Positions 25,075 through 33,185 of a DNA stretch of 64,000 nucleotides are shown piece after piece (within the stretch, counting starts at the first letter, position 1; each line of letters starts with the position of its first letter). A program made the translations under genes and the position numbers. The stretch is from assembly GCA_021323865.1 (NCBI GenBank), contig JAJPKF010000025.1:1-64000 (forward strand). The letters are read 5' to 3'. Source of the stretch: Pseudomonadota bacterium. Its GTDB lineage: Bacteria > Chloroflexota > UBA5177 > JAJPKF01. A model generated the notes under the pieces. The model saw nothing but the letters and a program-made list of their open reading frames with translations. It was not told the origin of the DNA and did no database searches.

Positions 25075-25244
25075 CCGGTTAGAGTTGACCAAGTCTTACC
25101 AACCGCTTCGCGGGGACTCCCGGCTCGTCCTCGAACTACGGCAACGGCGTTACCGCCGGCGTGGCGGGATCCGGCTCCCCTCTCACGATTAAGGGACAGA
25201 ACCTGGGCCCCAGCCCGAGTTCGTGGGTGGATGTTGCCGTGATT
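25075..25244 (+). other. Possible gene remnant between convergent genes
   Basis: The plus-strand frame through this gap reads TNRFAGTPGSSSNYGNG, VTAGVAGSGSP and LTIKGQNLGPSPSSWV without a stop, but it has no start or ribosome site and then runs antisense into the solenoid gene. The composition looks like the tail of a secreted protein. It may be leftover coding sequence or chance. Confidence 0.25.
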
Positions 25245-26033
25245 TCACGCCTTGCGGTTGCAGGTGTTCGTGCCTCCGGCGACGTTGCCCCTTCCGGCGA
25301 TGGGAGGCGTGTTGCCGTACAGCCTGCAGTTCCCGGTGATGGAGTTGTGCCGAATCCACTTGCCGTGTTTGTTGCCGTAGATGAGGATCCTGGAGGCAAT
25401 GTTCGCGAAGGAGCTGTTGAGAGGATTGACGATGTTGAAGCTGCCGACGAACAAGCCGCCGTTGTTGCCGGTGAGCTTTAGGCCTTTGACGAAGTTATTT
25501 CCGGCGCCGCACTCGTAGGCTCCTATGGCGAAACCGGCCTTTCGGGTATTGTCGACGATCTTCGTCTTTCCATCTACTTGGGTATCGCAAAAACTGTTGT
25601 GTCCGGAAATTGGCTCGATGCTCTTGCCTGGCTGTGACAGCGTTCCCCGCACAACCAGATTCCCTTTGATCTCGATGCCGAAAGTGGCGTACGTGTTTCC
25701 GTGAAGTGAAAGCCACGAAGCATTCTTCGAAGTGAGGTTGCCGCCGATTACGGTACCGGGGCCGTTCATCGTGAGCGTACCTTTCGGCTCAACCTTTAGG
25801 TTCCCGGAAATGGACATATTGTTGATGGTGCAGCCGGCTAACGCGTCGACGTTCTTATAGGTGCCGGCCGGCAATACTCCGTTGCACACGGTTGCCTTGA
25901 CCGTCGCCGCGGAGGCGGCGACGGGGCTCAGTTCGAGCATGGACGTCGAAATCAAGATGGTGCCCAAGGAAAACGCGATTCTCAGTGACCGGGATCGTAC
26001 ATGGTTATCCCGCCGCTTCGATATCGGTGACAT
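25245..26033 (-). CDS. Secreted beta-solenoid-like protein
   Basis: A 262-residue secreted protein. ATG 26033 has a perfect AGGGAGG 6 nt upstream and starts a signal peptide (core LRIAFSLGTILISTSMLELS, end AASA). The mature sequence is solenoid-like with Asn/Gly/Ile ladders: CTINNMSISGNLKVEPKGTL, TVIGGNLTSKNASWLSLHGN, and FGIEIKGNLVVRGTLSQPGK. Later turns are GGLFVGSFNIVNPLNSSF and RILIYGNKHGKWIRHNSITG. Cysteines bracket the turns. GC content is lower than average. It converges on the HD-GYP gene, and its architecture resembles the 22622 protein, so the two probably perform related surface roles. No catalytic motif is seen. Confidence 0.8.
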   Translation of the reverse strand: MSPISKRRDNHVRSRSLRIAFSLGTILISTSMLELSPVAASAATVKATVCNGVLPAGTYKNVDALAGCTINNMSISGNLKVEPKGTLTMNGPGTVIGGNLTSKNASWLSLHGNTYATFGIEIKGNLVVRGTLSQPGKSIEPISGHNSFCDTQVDGKTKIVDNTRKAGFAIGAYECGAGNNFVKGLKLTGNNGGLFVGSFNIVNPLNSSFANIASRILIYGNKHGKWIRHNSITGNCRLYGNTPPIAGRGNVAGGTNTCNRKA

Positions 26034-26219
26034 CGCGGACCTCCCTTTGCCTGTTTTGAATTTGCCCAACGACACGGCATGCTTCGCTCCCAATCCCTTC
26101 AGGGAGAAATGCCAATGACTAACACGATGATCCTTGCGCTGGGATTCCCAAAACATTCCCAACTGCCCGGTTCTATCCTGAAATCGACCCGGGCGTTGCT
26201 CACCCGCGAAGCAGGAAAA

Positions 26220-26618
26220 TTGAACCCGATTGGTGCCAACCACATATCGTTCACCGTCACGGATCTTGACCGCAGCTGCCGGTGGTACGAATCGCTCTCT
26301 GAGCTGGAGACCGTTCTCAATGAGGAACACGAAACGCGCCGGGCTCGCGTACATCGTGTGAACGGATCGGATCTGTATCTCGGTTTGGTGGAACACGCTA
26401 CCGTTCAGCCGGGCTTCGATCCTACCCGCGTCGGGCTTGATGCCTTCGGCTTCCGTGTGGCCACTCAGGAGGACATGGAGGCCTACGCGTCGCTTTTCGA
26501 CCGCTAGGGGGTCGTCCACTCTGGCGTTCAGGCTACCCCGCTCGGTTCGATACTCAACTTCAAGGATCCGGACGGCATCGGGCTCTGCCTGTATTGCGTC
26601 GCTCGATCAGGGCAGTGA
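26220..26618 (+). pseudogene. VOC/glyoxalase-family gene with in-frame stop
   Basis: The frame encodes a vicinal-oxygen-chelate domain: GANHISFTVTDLDRSCRWYE, then LYLGLVEHATVQPGFDPTRV and GLDAFGFRVATQEDMEAYAS. An in-frame TAG at 26505-26507 interrupts it after LFDR. The same frame continues with GVVHSGVQATPLGSILNFKD and PDGIGLCLYC to TGA 26616-26618, which are the expected last strands of the domain. So a single nonsense codon splits an otherwise intact gene. The start is uncertain: TTG 26220 has AGGA 4 nt upstream, and ATG 26115 (GGGAG upstream) would add 35 residues. Loss of the last strand removes a metal ligand, so it is probably inactive. Confidence 0.75.
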
Positions 26619-27241
26619 GCATATCAGCGACGTCTCATGGCCCTGGGGCAAGTACCGATCTCTCGGCGACAGGAGCGCTCACGACCCACGCGTGCTTGCC
26701 GATCAGGCGTCCATGAGCAAAGCCGCGCCCCTCGGAAAGCTCGACTGCAGCGCTAGAGAGAAACTGACTCTGTGCTTCCCGTCACTCAACGGCATTAGGT
26801 ACGGTTCGAGCGACAGGCGTACTTGGGCGCGTCCGGGTCCAGGGAGGCAATGTCGAACCTCCCCCCGCTTCGGACCACTTGGCGGATGAAATGCATGGCA
26901 TGTGGATCAGAACCGGCAGTGCCAGCCATGACCACCTGCGCTCGTGGGTTCACTTCCCTGGGTTTCAAGACAGACGAGCCCCTATGAAGCGTTCGGGCCG
27001 GTCCTTTCCGTCATGCCCTACAGACATTGCTCCACCACCCTCATCCCCAAGGTTCGGAACGGGACGGACGGCTTGTACAGCCCAGCTAGTTCGGCGACGC
27101 CATGGTTTGGAATCGTCAAAGGCGTCCCGTCGAGCTCTTGCGATTTGGCGCAGAAGCAGGCGAGCCTGATAAACGGATGCCGGTACCCACCGATCCGCTT
27201 GGCCAATAGTCCGTGTCTGGGCCGACATTGACGAAGACGCT
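26619..27241. other. 623-nt region without intact gene, next to tRNA-Gly
   Basis: No intact gene. One plus-strand stretch (about 26970-27033) reads SPYEAFGPVLSVMPYR, which resembles the conserved EE(I/A)FGPVLSV segment of aldehyde dehydrogenases. Nothing around it continues the similarity, so it could be a decayed fragment or chance. The region lies between a broken VOC gene and a tRNA, consistent with eroded accessory DNA. Confidence 0.35.
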
Positions 27242-27316
27242 TGGAGCGGGTGATGGGACTCGAACCCACGACTTTCTGCTTGGGAAGCAGACACTCTACC
27301 GCTGAGTTACACCCGC
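27242..27316 (-). tRNA. tRNA-Gly (anticodon TCC)
   Basis: On the minus strand the sequence begins GCGGGTGTAACTCAGCGG and folds into a full cloverleaf. The 7-bp acceptor is GCGGGTG/CACCCGC. The D-arm contains CTCAGCGGTAGAG. The anticodon arm is CTGCT-TCCCAAG-AGCAG in form, with anticodon TCC reading GGA glycine codons. The T-arm contains GGTTCGAGTCC. The discriminator is T and the 3' CCA is encoded (27242-27244). Length is 75 nt including CCA. Confidence 0.97.
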
Positions 27317-27446
27317 ACGGGTCGCGGCTGGCATCATTGTAGCGAACCGGCCCCCTCATTCCGGCAAGGGGAGGGCCGATCGTTCTGACGGCCAGACGGA
27401 CGAGGGCCGATGTCCCAGGGCTCACATCGACGCGGGAGGAACGGGC

Positions 27447-28082
27447 ATAACCGACAACGGCAACGTCGAGGATCCGGTCGCCGAGAGTGCGGTCAGCGTT
27501 GCCGCCTGCCTGACGCCCTTGGGTGAGCTGTTCGTTGCCGCGAGCAACCGCGGTGTGGTGACATCGAGCTTTGAGGAAGACGCCCCCTTCTTCGAGCGCC
27601 TGGCGCGCGAAGGCTACGAGGTCATGGGACCCGAGGATGGTCGCCGGGACCGCGCAGAGGAGATTGCCGTGCAGGCCGTCGAGGAGATCGGCGAGTACTT
27701 CTCCGGTGGCCGGACGCGATTCGAGGTTCCGCTGGACTTCGGCCGGCAGACCGACTTCACGCTCGCCGTCCTGGGCGAGGTGGCTTCGGGCGTTCCCTTC
27801 GGCACCACCGTCAGCTACGGCGAGATCGGCGAGCGCGCCGGGCGCCCTCGGGCGGCCCGGGCCGTGGGCAACATCATGGCCAATTGCCCCTTCTCCCTTC
27901 TGGTCCCATGCCACCGCGTGGTCCACGCGCAAGGACCGCTGCGCCCCTGGCCGGGCGAGCCCGGCGAACAAGCGTCGCGCAAGATCCGGCTGCTCGAGCA
28001 CGAGCGGCGCCTCTCGGAAGACCGCGGAAGCGATCACAAGACTCGCATCGGGCCACGCTCGAAGGACCGGGAGGGAAGCTGA
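27447..28082 (+). CDS. Methylated-DNA-protein-cysteine methyltransferase (MGMT)
   Basis: A suicide repair protein removing methyl groups from O6-methylguanine. It contains the helix-turn-helix and Arg-finger region GRPRAARAVGNIMANCPF, and the acceptor-cysteine motif LVPCHRVV. An upstream strand reads VAACLTPLGELFVAASNRGV, and TTVSYGEIGERAGRP precedes the DNA-binding helix. The conventional start would be TTG 27519 (187 residues), but that lacks a ribosome site and cuts the first conserved strand. A perfect GGGAGG lies 7 nt before an in-frame ATA at 27447, giving 211 residues and the complete strand, so I prefer this with caution. It stands alone between tRNA-Gly and an intergenic gap. Confidence 0.88.
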   Translation: MTDNGNVEDPVAESAVSVAACLTPLGELFVAASNRGVVTSSFEEDAPFFERLAREGYEVMGPEDGRRDRAEEIAVQAVEEIGEYFSGGRTRFEVPLDFGRQTDFTLAVLGEVASGVPFGTTVSYGEIGERAGRPRAARAVGNIMANCPFSLLVPCHRVVHAQGPLRPWPGEPGEQASRKIRLLEHERRLSEDRGSDHKTRIGPRSKDREGS

Positions 28083-28437
28083 ACCACGCTGGGGCACCCG
28101 GGACAGGCAAATGAGAACGGTCTGCCCAGAGGCCGAGGGCAGAGTGGCTCAAGCCGCTCCGCACTTCAGTCGAACGCAGTCAACCGGCCTCTCAAAAGTG
28201 TCCGTTGTCAGGTCGCGCGCTTCTGGAGGAGCCGATTCCCCAGGTGGTTTCGACCGCCGCTATTCGATGTGGCAGCAGCCGCCCGAGAGCGCCAGGCAGC
28301 CGGCCGCAATCCGATCGGCAGCGCCACACCGAGAGCACGCCTGGACGGAAGCGCCCCCCTAAGTCTGCCTTCACAAATGGCCGGAGCCGGGGAATCGGCG
28401 CGCTGATTCCCCGGCCCCGAAGTAACTGCCCGTCCGG
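28083..28437. other. 355-nt gap with one terminator
   Basis: No supported gene. It holds the shared 3' region of the MGMT gene (rightward) and the small secreted protein gene (leftward), including the hairpin at 28386-28415. The rest shows nothing recognisable. Confidence 0.5.
28386..28415 (-). terminator. 11-bp terminator hairpin
   Basis: GCCGGGGAATC (28386-28396) and GATTCCCCGGC (28405-28415) form a perfect stem with an 8-nt loop, 22 nt after the stop of the small leftward gene. A moderately T-rich stretch (CATTTGTG) follows on the minus strand. It could also act on the convergent MGMT transcript. Confidence 0.65.
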
Positions 28438-28644
28438 TCAGAGGGAGCCGGTCGAGCTCGTCGAGCTGCTCGAGCTACCCGATCTCGTGTGCGGGCAGGG
28501 CGTGCTCGAGCTGGGACTCCGAACACGTGCGCTGTGTTTCGCACGTGCCGGATGGCTCACGGACCCGGCGGCGTAGCTCACACCACCCACCGTGCCCGCT
28601 GCAGCCAGCGTCAGGACCACGACGGCGATAGCCTTCTTCAGCAT
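28438..28644 (-). CDS. Small secreted Ser-rich protein
   Basis: A 68-residue protein with an excellent AAAGGAG 7 nt before the ATG. Residues 1-26 are a signal peptide (MLKKAIAVVVLTLAAAGTVG, end SYAAG). The mature part is only about 42 residues: basic and Ser-rich, with HPARAKHSARVRSPSSSTPC followed by PHTRSGSSSSSTSSTGSL. A single cysteine is present in the mature part. The family is unknown. A terminator lies directly behind it, so it is monocistronic. The low-complexity tail suggests an extended surface peptide. Confidence 0.7.
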   Translation of the reverse strand: MLKKAIAVVVLTLAAAGTVGGVSYAAGSVSHPARAKHSARVRSPSSSTPCPHTRSGSSSSSTSSTGSL

Positions 28645-28738
28645 CTCGGTCTCCTTTCTGTTCAGAATCCTCTCAATTTCTAGCCTAAGGACCGAGGATG
28701 AGGATCACTTGGGAAAAAGGTGACCGCCGAATGATTGC

Positions 28739-29968
28739 TTAGATCAACGTGTATCCGGCAATGAACAGGGTCATGAACGCCAGCAGCGCGTAGAACGCCA
28801 ACGTCATCAGTCCGACCACCAGCACCCGAGGCCGGATCGTCGCAACGGCCGCAAAGACGGGGAAGTCGATGAGGACATAGCGTTCCATGGAGGTGAGACC
28901 CGAGGCGAGCGGGAAGAGGACGGCCAGCGCGGCGAACAGCGCGTAGGCCGGGCCGAACCGTCGATAGACCACGGGCACGCCCGCCAGGAAGACCAGGGCA
29001 ATGCCCAGCATGAAGGCCAGGTACCAGGAGGGGAAGCCCGGACGGCGCAGCAGCAGGTCGGAAAGGGCCTGGCTCAGATCGCGGCTGAACGGTGGGACGG
29101 CCTCCGCACGGATCGATGCCAGTGGAGTGCCGAACCGGAGCCACTGGTAGCCGGCGAACAGGAGGTAGGCAAGCGGCCCGGACAGCACGCATGACCAGGC
29201 CCTCAGGCCGCTGTGCTGCCCGGCCAAGGAACCGCCCGCTCGCCGGCGCCAGAGCAGCAGGGCCAAACAGGGCGCGATGATGAGTCCGGTTGGCCTGGTC
29301 AGTACGGCCAGAAACGCGGCCCCAGCCGACACGCCCCAGGCTCCGCGCTCGCAGGCGACAAAGGCGGTGACGGTGAGCAGGAGAAACAGCGACTCGCCGT
29401 ACATGGATGCCCAAAAGAACCCGAACGGAAAGCACAGCAGGAGGCCCATGACCAGGGCCGACCGGTCGCCCATACCGTGGTCGTTCAGCCACTGTTGGAG
29501 AACGTAGACGGAGAGAAAGAGGCAACCGGTGGAGAGGAGCATTCCGGCCACGTAGACGTTGCCGGTGACCAGGCTGACCGCTTTGACCAAGCCCGGATAG
29601 AGCGGAAAGAACACGATGGACGAAAGATGGCGCGTGCTGTAGCCATACCCGTGCAGGGCGATCCGGGCATACCACCACGCGTCCATGCGGACGCCCGCAT
29701 CGATGAGCTTGCTCCAGGGATTCGCCGGCCAGCCACGGTGCAGGAGCGTCTGCGCGGCGTAGGGACCTCGGCCACCCAGCCCGTGTGCCACGACTCCCCA
29801 AACGCCGACCGCCAGGCGCCAGAGCGCCGTCGCCAGCATGGCCCGCCGGAGAGGCGTCTCCCATAGCGCCGACAGCTCGACCGTGCGGCGCCGCGATTCG
29901 AGCGCCGTCATCCCCGTTGCACTCACGGAAGGCATCATGACCGCCGGCCGGCCCACTGTCCATAGCAA
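28739..29968 (-). CDS. PIG-V-like membrane mannosyltransferase
   Basis: A 409-residue protein with about ten transmembrane helices. Near residue 95 it has MDAWWYARIALHGYGYS, matching the WD-x-x-WY-x-x-IA-x-x-GY motif of PIG-V/GT-C mannosyltransferases. Other family features are VFFPLYPGLVK near residue 120 and FPFGFFWASMYGESLFLLLT near residue 185. These enzymes transfer sugars from polyprenyl-phosphate donors on the outer face of the membrane. The start is uncertain: ATG 29935 and ATG 29911 are also in frame and none has a clear ribosome site. The adjacent divergent gene encodes a second multi-spanning membrane protein, suggesting both contribute to envelope glycans. Confidence 0.8.
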   Translation of the reverse strand: MLWTVGRPAVMMPSVSATGMTALESRRRTVELSALWETPLRRAMLATALWRLAVGVWGVVAHGLGGRGPYAAQTLLHRGWPANPWSKLIDAGVRMDAWWYARIALHGYGYSTRHLSSIVFFPLYPGLVKAVSLVTGNVYVAGMLLSTGCLFLSVYVLQQWLNDHGMGDRSALVMGLLLCFPFGFFWASMYGESLFLLLTVTAFVACERGAWGVSAGAAFLAVLTRPTGLIIAPCLALLLWRRRAGGSLAGQHSGLRAWSCVLSGPLAYLLFAGYQWLRFGTPLASIRAEAVPPFSRDLSQALSDLLLRRPGFPSWYLAFMLGIALVFLAGVPVVYRRFGPAYALFAALAVLFPLASGLTSMERYVLIDFPVFAAVATIRPRVLVVGLMTLAFYALLAFMTLFIAGYTLI

Positions 29969-30084
29969 AGAACGGCGTGCCTCCCGATCCTCCTATGGCC
30001 GTCCGCGGGGCGCCAGCTCACCTGAGATGCATGCAGGCTACGGCATATTCCGGGGTACGGTCGGGCATGCAGGCGGGGACAGCC

Positions 30085-31728
30085 ATGGGCGCACGCCTGC
30101 GGCGGTTCGAGCTGCCCGTCCTGGTGGGGGCGATCTCGGCAGGGCTCATCGCGATCGGTCTGCTCCTGGGCCATTTCACGACCTTCTTCAGCGCCGATGC
30201 CGGCGTGAAGTATCTGGCCGCGCGCAGCATCGCCAGGCATTGGACGGACGCCGCCATTCCGTACCCGCTCGCCCGTCTCGATCCCCACGGGCGCTTCGTG
30301 CTCCCGCTGACGGCGTGGCTACGCGGCCGAGATTTTGCCGGCTACTCGCTGCCGTTCGAGTACCTGACCGCGCTGGCGCTCGTTGCGTTCGGCTCGCTTG
30401 GTCTGATCCTGCCGCAGGTAGCGGGAACCGCGGCTTTGCTCTGGGCCCAGGCGTCGCTCGCCGATCTGGTCGGGCTCCGTCCAAACCGCAACCTCGTTCT
30501 CATCTGCACGGCGCTGGCGACACCGGTGCTGTTCTACTCGCTCACGCTCTGGGAGCACACCTGGGGCGTGGGATTGTTCCTGGCAGGGACAGCTCTGCTG
30601 CTGCGGAGCCTGACACGGACCCACCCGTCGAGACTCATGGCGACGGGATCGGGTCTCTTGCTCTCCGCCTCGGTACTGATGCGGCGGGAGATGCTCATCG
30701 CCTCGGTGCTCGTCCTGGTCCTTTCGGCGATGTTGGGACTGGACCGGCGGAAGCCTTTGGCGATCGGGCTGGCGGGGCTTGCCTTTCTGCTGCCGGTCGG
30801 CGCCATCATGCTGCTGCACCCGGAGCCGCTGGCACTGGGGCTGAGCCATGCCAGTCCGGGACGCGCGCCAATCTCCACCACCGGCCACGCCGCCGGGCGT
30901 CTCGCGCATCTGGAATGGCTGACGGCGGGCGGCATTGCCACCGGCGGGCTGGTACTGCTGTCGGCCCTGATCGGGTTGATCGGCCGGTTCCGGCGATCCT
31001 GGCTCCTTCCGGCCGTCACCCTGGGAGCGCTGGCCCTCGCCCTGCTGTACGCGGGCAACCTGCTCTCGCACTACTCATGGACCAACGACAATCCGCTGGC
31101 CTATGCGCCGTTGCTGATCTGGGCGCTCTGGAGCCCTTTGATCCTGGCGCGGAGCCGGCTCAGCGTTGCGCTGTGGCTGCTGATGTTCTGCGGAGCGGCG
31201 GCCACCATGCTGTTCGCCTTCGATTACGGGGGCGCGCAGTGGGGGCCGCGATACCTGCTGTTCGTGTTTCCCATCGGCATCATACTGGCCCTGCTGTGCC
31301 GTCGCGAGCTGCTGACTCTGGCGGCAAACGGCGCGAGCCGGCGGCTCGTGACATACAGCTTCGCCGTGCTCCTTGCCCTCAGCCTGGGGCTTCAGGCCAT
31401 CGGTGTGATGGCCCTCGTGACCGGAAAGCGTGACTGGTCGGCGAGCGCCCAGACGATCGCGGCCCTATCTCCCCACACGGTCGTCTCGGTGGGCGATCCC
31501 TCGGTCGACAGTCTGGTCTCCAACCTGCCGCAGAAGGCCGTGCTGTGGGCCCAGACTCCCGGCGACCTCGACGATCTCATCCGTCTGCTCTCACGCCACG
31601 GCACACGATCGCTGATCTTCGTCTGCGGTCCGCGTACCATCTGTGATTGGGGCGCCTGGCACGGCTGGACGCGCGTTGCCCGCGGCCGCTCCTACTTCGT
31701 GCGCTACGCGGTGTTTCGCTTGGGCTAG
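30085..31728 (+). CDS. Multi-spanning GT-C-like membrane protein
   Basis: About 547 residues with some eleven hydrophobic helices and a C-terminal soluble domain (residues 460-547, with TVVSVGDPSVDSLVSNLPQK). The start is chosen at ATG 30085 because the first helix follows at once (LPVLVGAISAGLIAIGLLLG) and GGGGA lies upstream; the frame is open from 29977. An early extracytoplasmic loop carries FFSADAGVKYLAARSIARHW, a GT-C-like acidic motif placement, and LFYSLTLWEHTWGVGLFLAG follows. These features suggest a polyprenyl-phosphate-dependent glycosyltransferase, but the family is not certain. It is divergent from the PIG-V-like gene with a very short shared promoter region. Confidence 0.72.
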   Translation: MGARLRRFELPVLVGAISAGLIAIGLLLGHFTTFFSADAGVKYLAARSIARHWTDAAIPYPLARLDPHGRFVLPLTAWLRGRDFAGYSLPFEYLTALALVAFGSLGLILPQVAGTAALLWAQASLADLVGLRPNRNLVLICTALATPVLFYSLTLWEHTWGVGLFLAGTALLLRSLTRTHPSRLMATGSGLLLSASVLMRREMLIASVLVLVLSAMLGLDRRKPLAIGLAGLAFLLPVGAIMLLHPEPLALGLSHASPGRAPISTTGHAAGRLAHLEWLTAGGIATGGLVLLSALIGLIGRFRRSWLLPAVTLGALALALLYAGNLLSHYSWTNDNPLAYAPLLIWALWSPLILARSRLSVALWLLMFCGAAATMLFAFDYGGAQWGPRYLLFVFPIGIILALLCRRELLTLAANGASRRLVTYSFAVLLALSLGLQAIGVMALVTGKRDWSASAQTIAALSPHTVVSVGDPSVDSLVSNLPQKAVLWAQTPGDLDDLIRLLSRHGTRSLIFVCGPRTICDWGAWHGWTRVARGRSYFVRYAVFRLG

Positions 31729-31879
31729 TCACTCAGTCGACAGGTGACGAACAACCTGGGTTCAGCACCGCGGCCTCGTCGAGCTGTCAGGACAGCTGGT
31801 CGCGACCCACCTGAGATTCGGCTTCCGTCGCCAACGTGTCGTAGCTCGGGCGGGTTCTATCAGCTGCCCCTGACGGGGC

Positions 31880-33028
31880 TCAGCGCATGGCGAGGATCAG
31901 GTTCAGGTCCGGCGCGTGGCGAACGATGTGGGTGGAGAACCCCGCATCGTGGAGAGGCTGCACCACGAGGTCGGCATCGGAGCTATGGTGCTCGACCACC
32001 ATGCGATCGAACTGAGCGATGCACTCCTGCACATCCTCACTCTGGAAGATGTCGGAGCTGGCCGCCTCGACCTCCATCTTGCAAACGATGGGCAGATCCG
32101 GCCGGCACTTGGCGACCGCGTCGGCGAGTGTCATAAAACTGACACCGTTTTCGTCCCGATACCCCGAAATCTCCTTGCCGGTCATGAAGGGGAAGGGGAA
32201 GCCCTCGGGACCCTCCTCGTCCTCCAAGCCGGAGGGGACGTAGAGGCCGACGGAGACGGCGCTCTGGAAGAGATGCACCTTGCCGCCATGACCGCAAAGC
32301 GCGATGTTGCGCAGGGTCCGGTCAAAGGAGCGGCGAAACGGCTCGAATCCGTAGACCGTCACGGCGCCACGGCGCAGGAACGCCACAGCGGTATCGCCGA
32401 ACTCCACACCGATCTCGAGAATCTGGCAGCCCTGGACGTCAAGCATCTCATATTCTTTGGCCACGAACCGGCGATAGAGTGCGCACATGCCGCTCTCCAG
32501 CTTGCTCTTGTCGAGGGTGAAGCGAAGCGAGTTGGGACCTCGCATCAACACCTCGTCAGTGTGCGGCTCGTCGATGGCGGTCCATCCCGACTTGGCAAGC
32601 GGGACGAAGAAACGCCGTGCCGACGCGTAGGAAAGCTGCGCCTCGCCGCGGACGTGCAGGGTCGATCCGTTGTGGGAGATGTGCACCATCTTGTTGGAGC
32701 GGTTCACGGTCGCGCCGGTCATCAGGAGACGAACGAGGTCACGGCACGTGCCGTTACGGAGGGCGACTCGAGCCAGATAAACCGACCGCGTTTGGATGGC
32801 TGAGAGCAAGAAGCAGGCAGGCTGATCCAGTAGCGGGAAGAGACCCAAGAGCCGGCGACGGAACCCACGCCGTGGGGGCGTCTCCTCGTCGGGGAATCCG
32901 ACCAGGTGTGGATCGAGCCGCTTGGTGAGCCCTCGTCGGGCATAGGCCATCGGCCGCTGACGCAGGTAGGCCGGCGGGCGCGGCGCTGCGAGACCGGTCA
33001 TCAACGCGGTCGGGTCGAGGTCTTCCAT
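31880..33028 (-). CDS. FkbM-family methyltransferase
   Basis: A 382-residue protein with a C-terminal FkbM-type SAM-dependent methyltransferase domain. Motif I is CQILEIGVEFGDTAVAFLRR at about 202-221 (the usual DIGANxGD is changed to EIGVEFGD), followed by VYGFEPFRRSFDRTLRNIAL. A later strand PIVCKMEVEAASSDIF corresponds to the family's K(I/M)D(C/V)EGAE segment, here altered to KMEVEAAS. The first 140 residues are an unassigned N-terminal region. A paralogue with a canonical motif is at 36355. The divergence of both motifs suggests altered activity or substrate. It stands alone on the minus strand, 151 nt from the neighbouring membrane gene. Confidence 0.82.
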   Translation of the reverse strand: MEDLDPTALMTGLAAPRPPAYLRQRPMAYARRGLTKRLDPHLVGFPDEETPPRRGFRRRLLGLFPLLDQPACFLLSAIQTRSVYLARVALRNGTCRDLVRLLMTGATVNRSNKMVHISHNGSTLHVRGEAQLSYASARRFFVPLAKSGWTAIDEPHTDEVLMRGPNSLRFTLDKSKLESGMCALYRRFVAKEYEMLDVQGCQILEIGVEFGDTAVAFLRRGAVTVYGFEPFRRSFDRTLRNIALCGHGGKVHLFQSAVSVGLYVPSGLEDEEGPEGFPFPFMTGKEISGYRDENGVSFMTLADAVAKCRPDLPIVCKMEVEAASSDIFQSEDVQECIAQFDRMVVEHHSSDADLVVQPLHDAGFSTHIVRHAPDLNLILAMR

Positions 33029-33185
33029 GGCCTATCCTCCCTGGGAGCGAGGATATCGGGATCAACGAGAGCCCGATATGGCACACTCGGCCTACGCGAC
33101 TGGGGTGGGCCCAAGGGACCACCCGTTTGGCAAAAATGCCAGACGGTCGGCGGAGAGTCGGATTGGTTCCCGCCGCGAAGGGTCC

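Noticed and set aside
19933-27316. Integrative element inserted at tRNA-Gly
   Set aside because: The region has accessory genes and pseudogenes, but I see no integrase and no repeat of the tRNA 3' end that would mark an attachment site.
27018-28097. Long 359-codon minus-strand frame across tRNA-Gly and the MGMT gene
   Set aside because: It runs antisense to a well-supported gene and through the tRNA; its sequence has no family features and is a GC-rich shadow.
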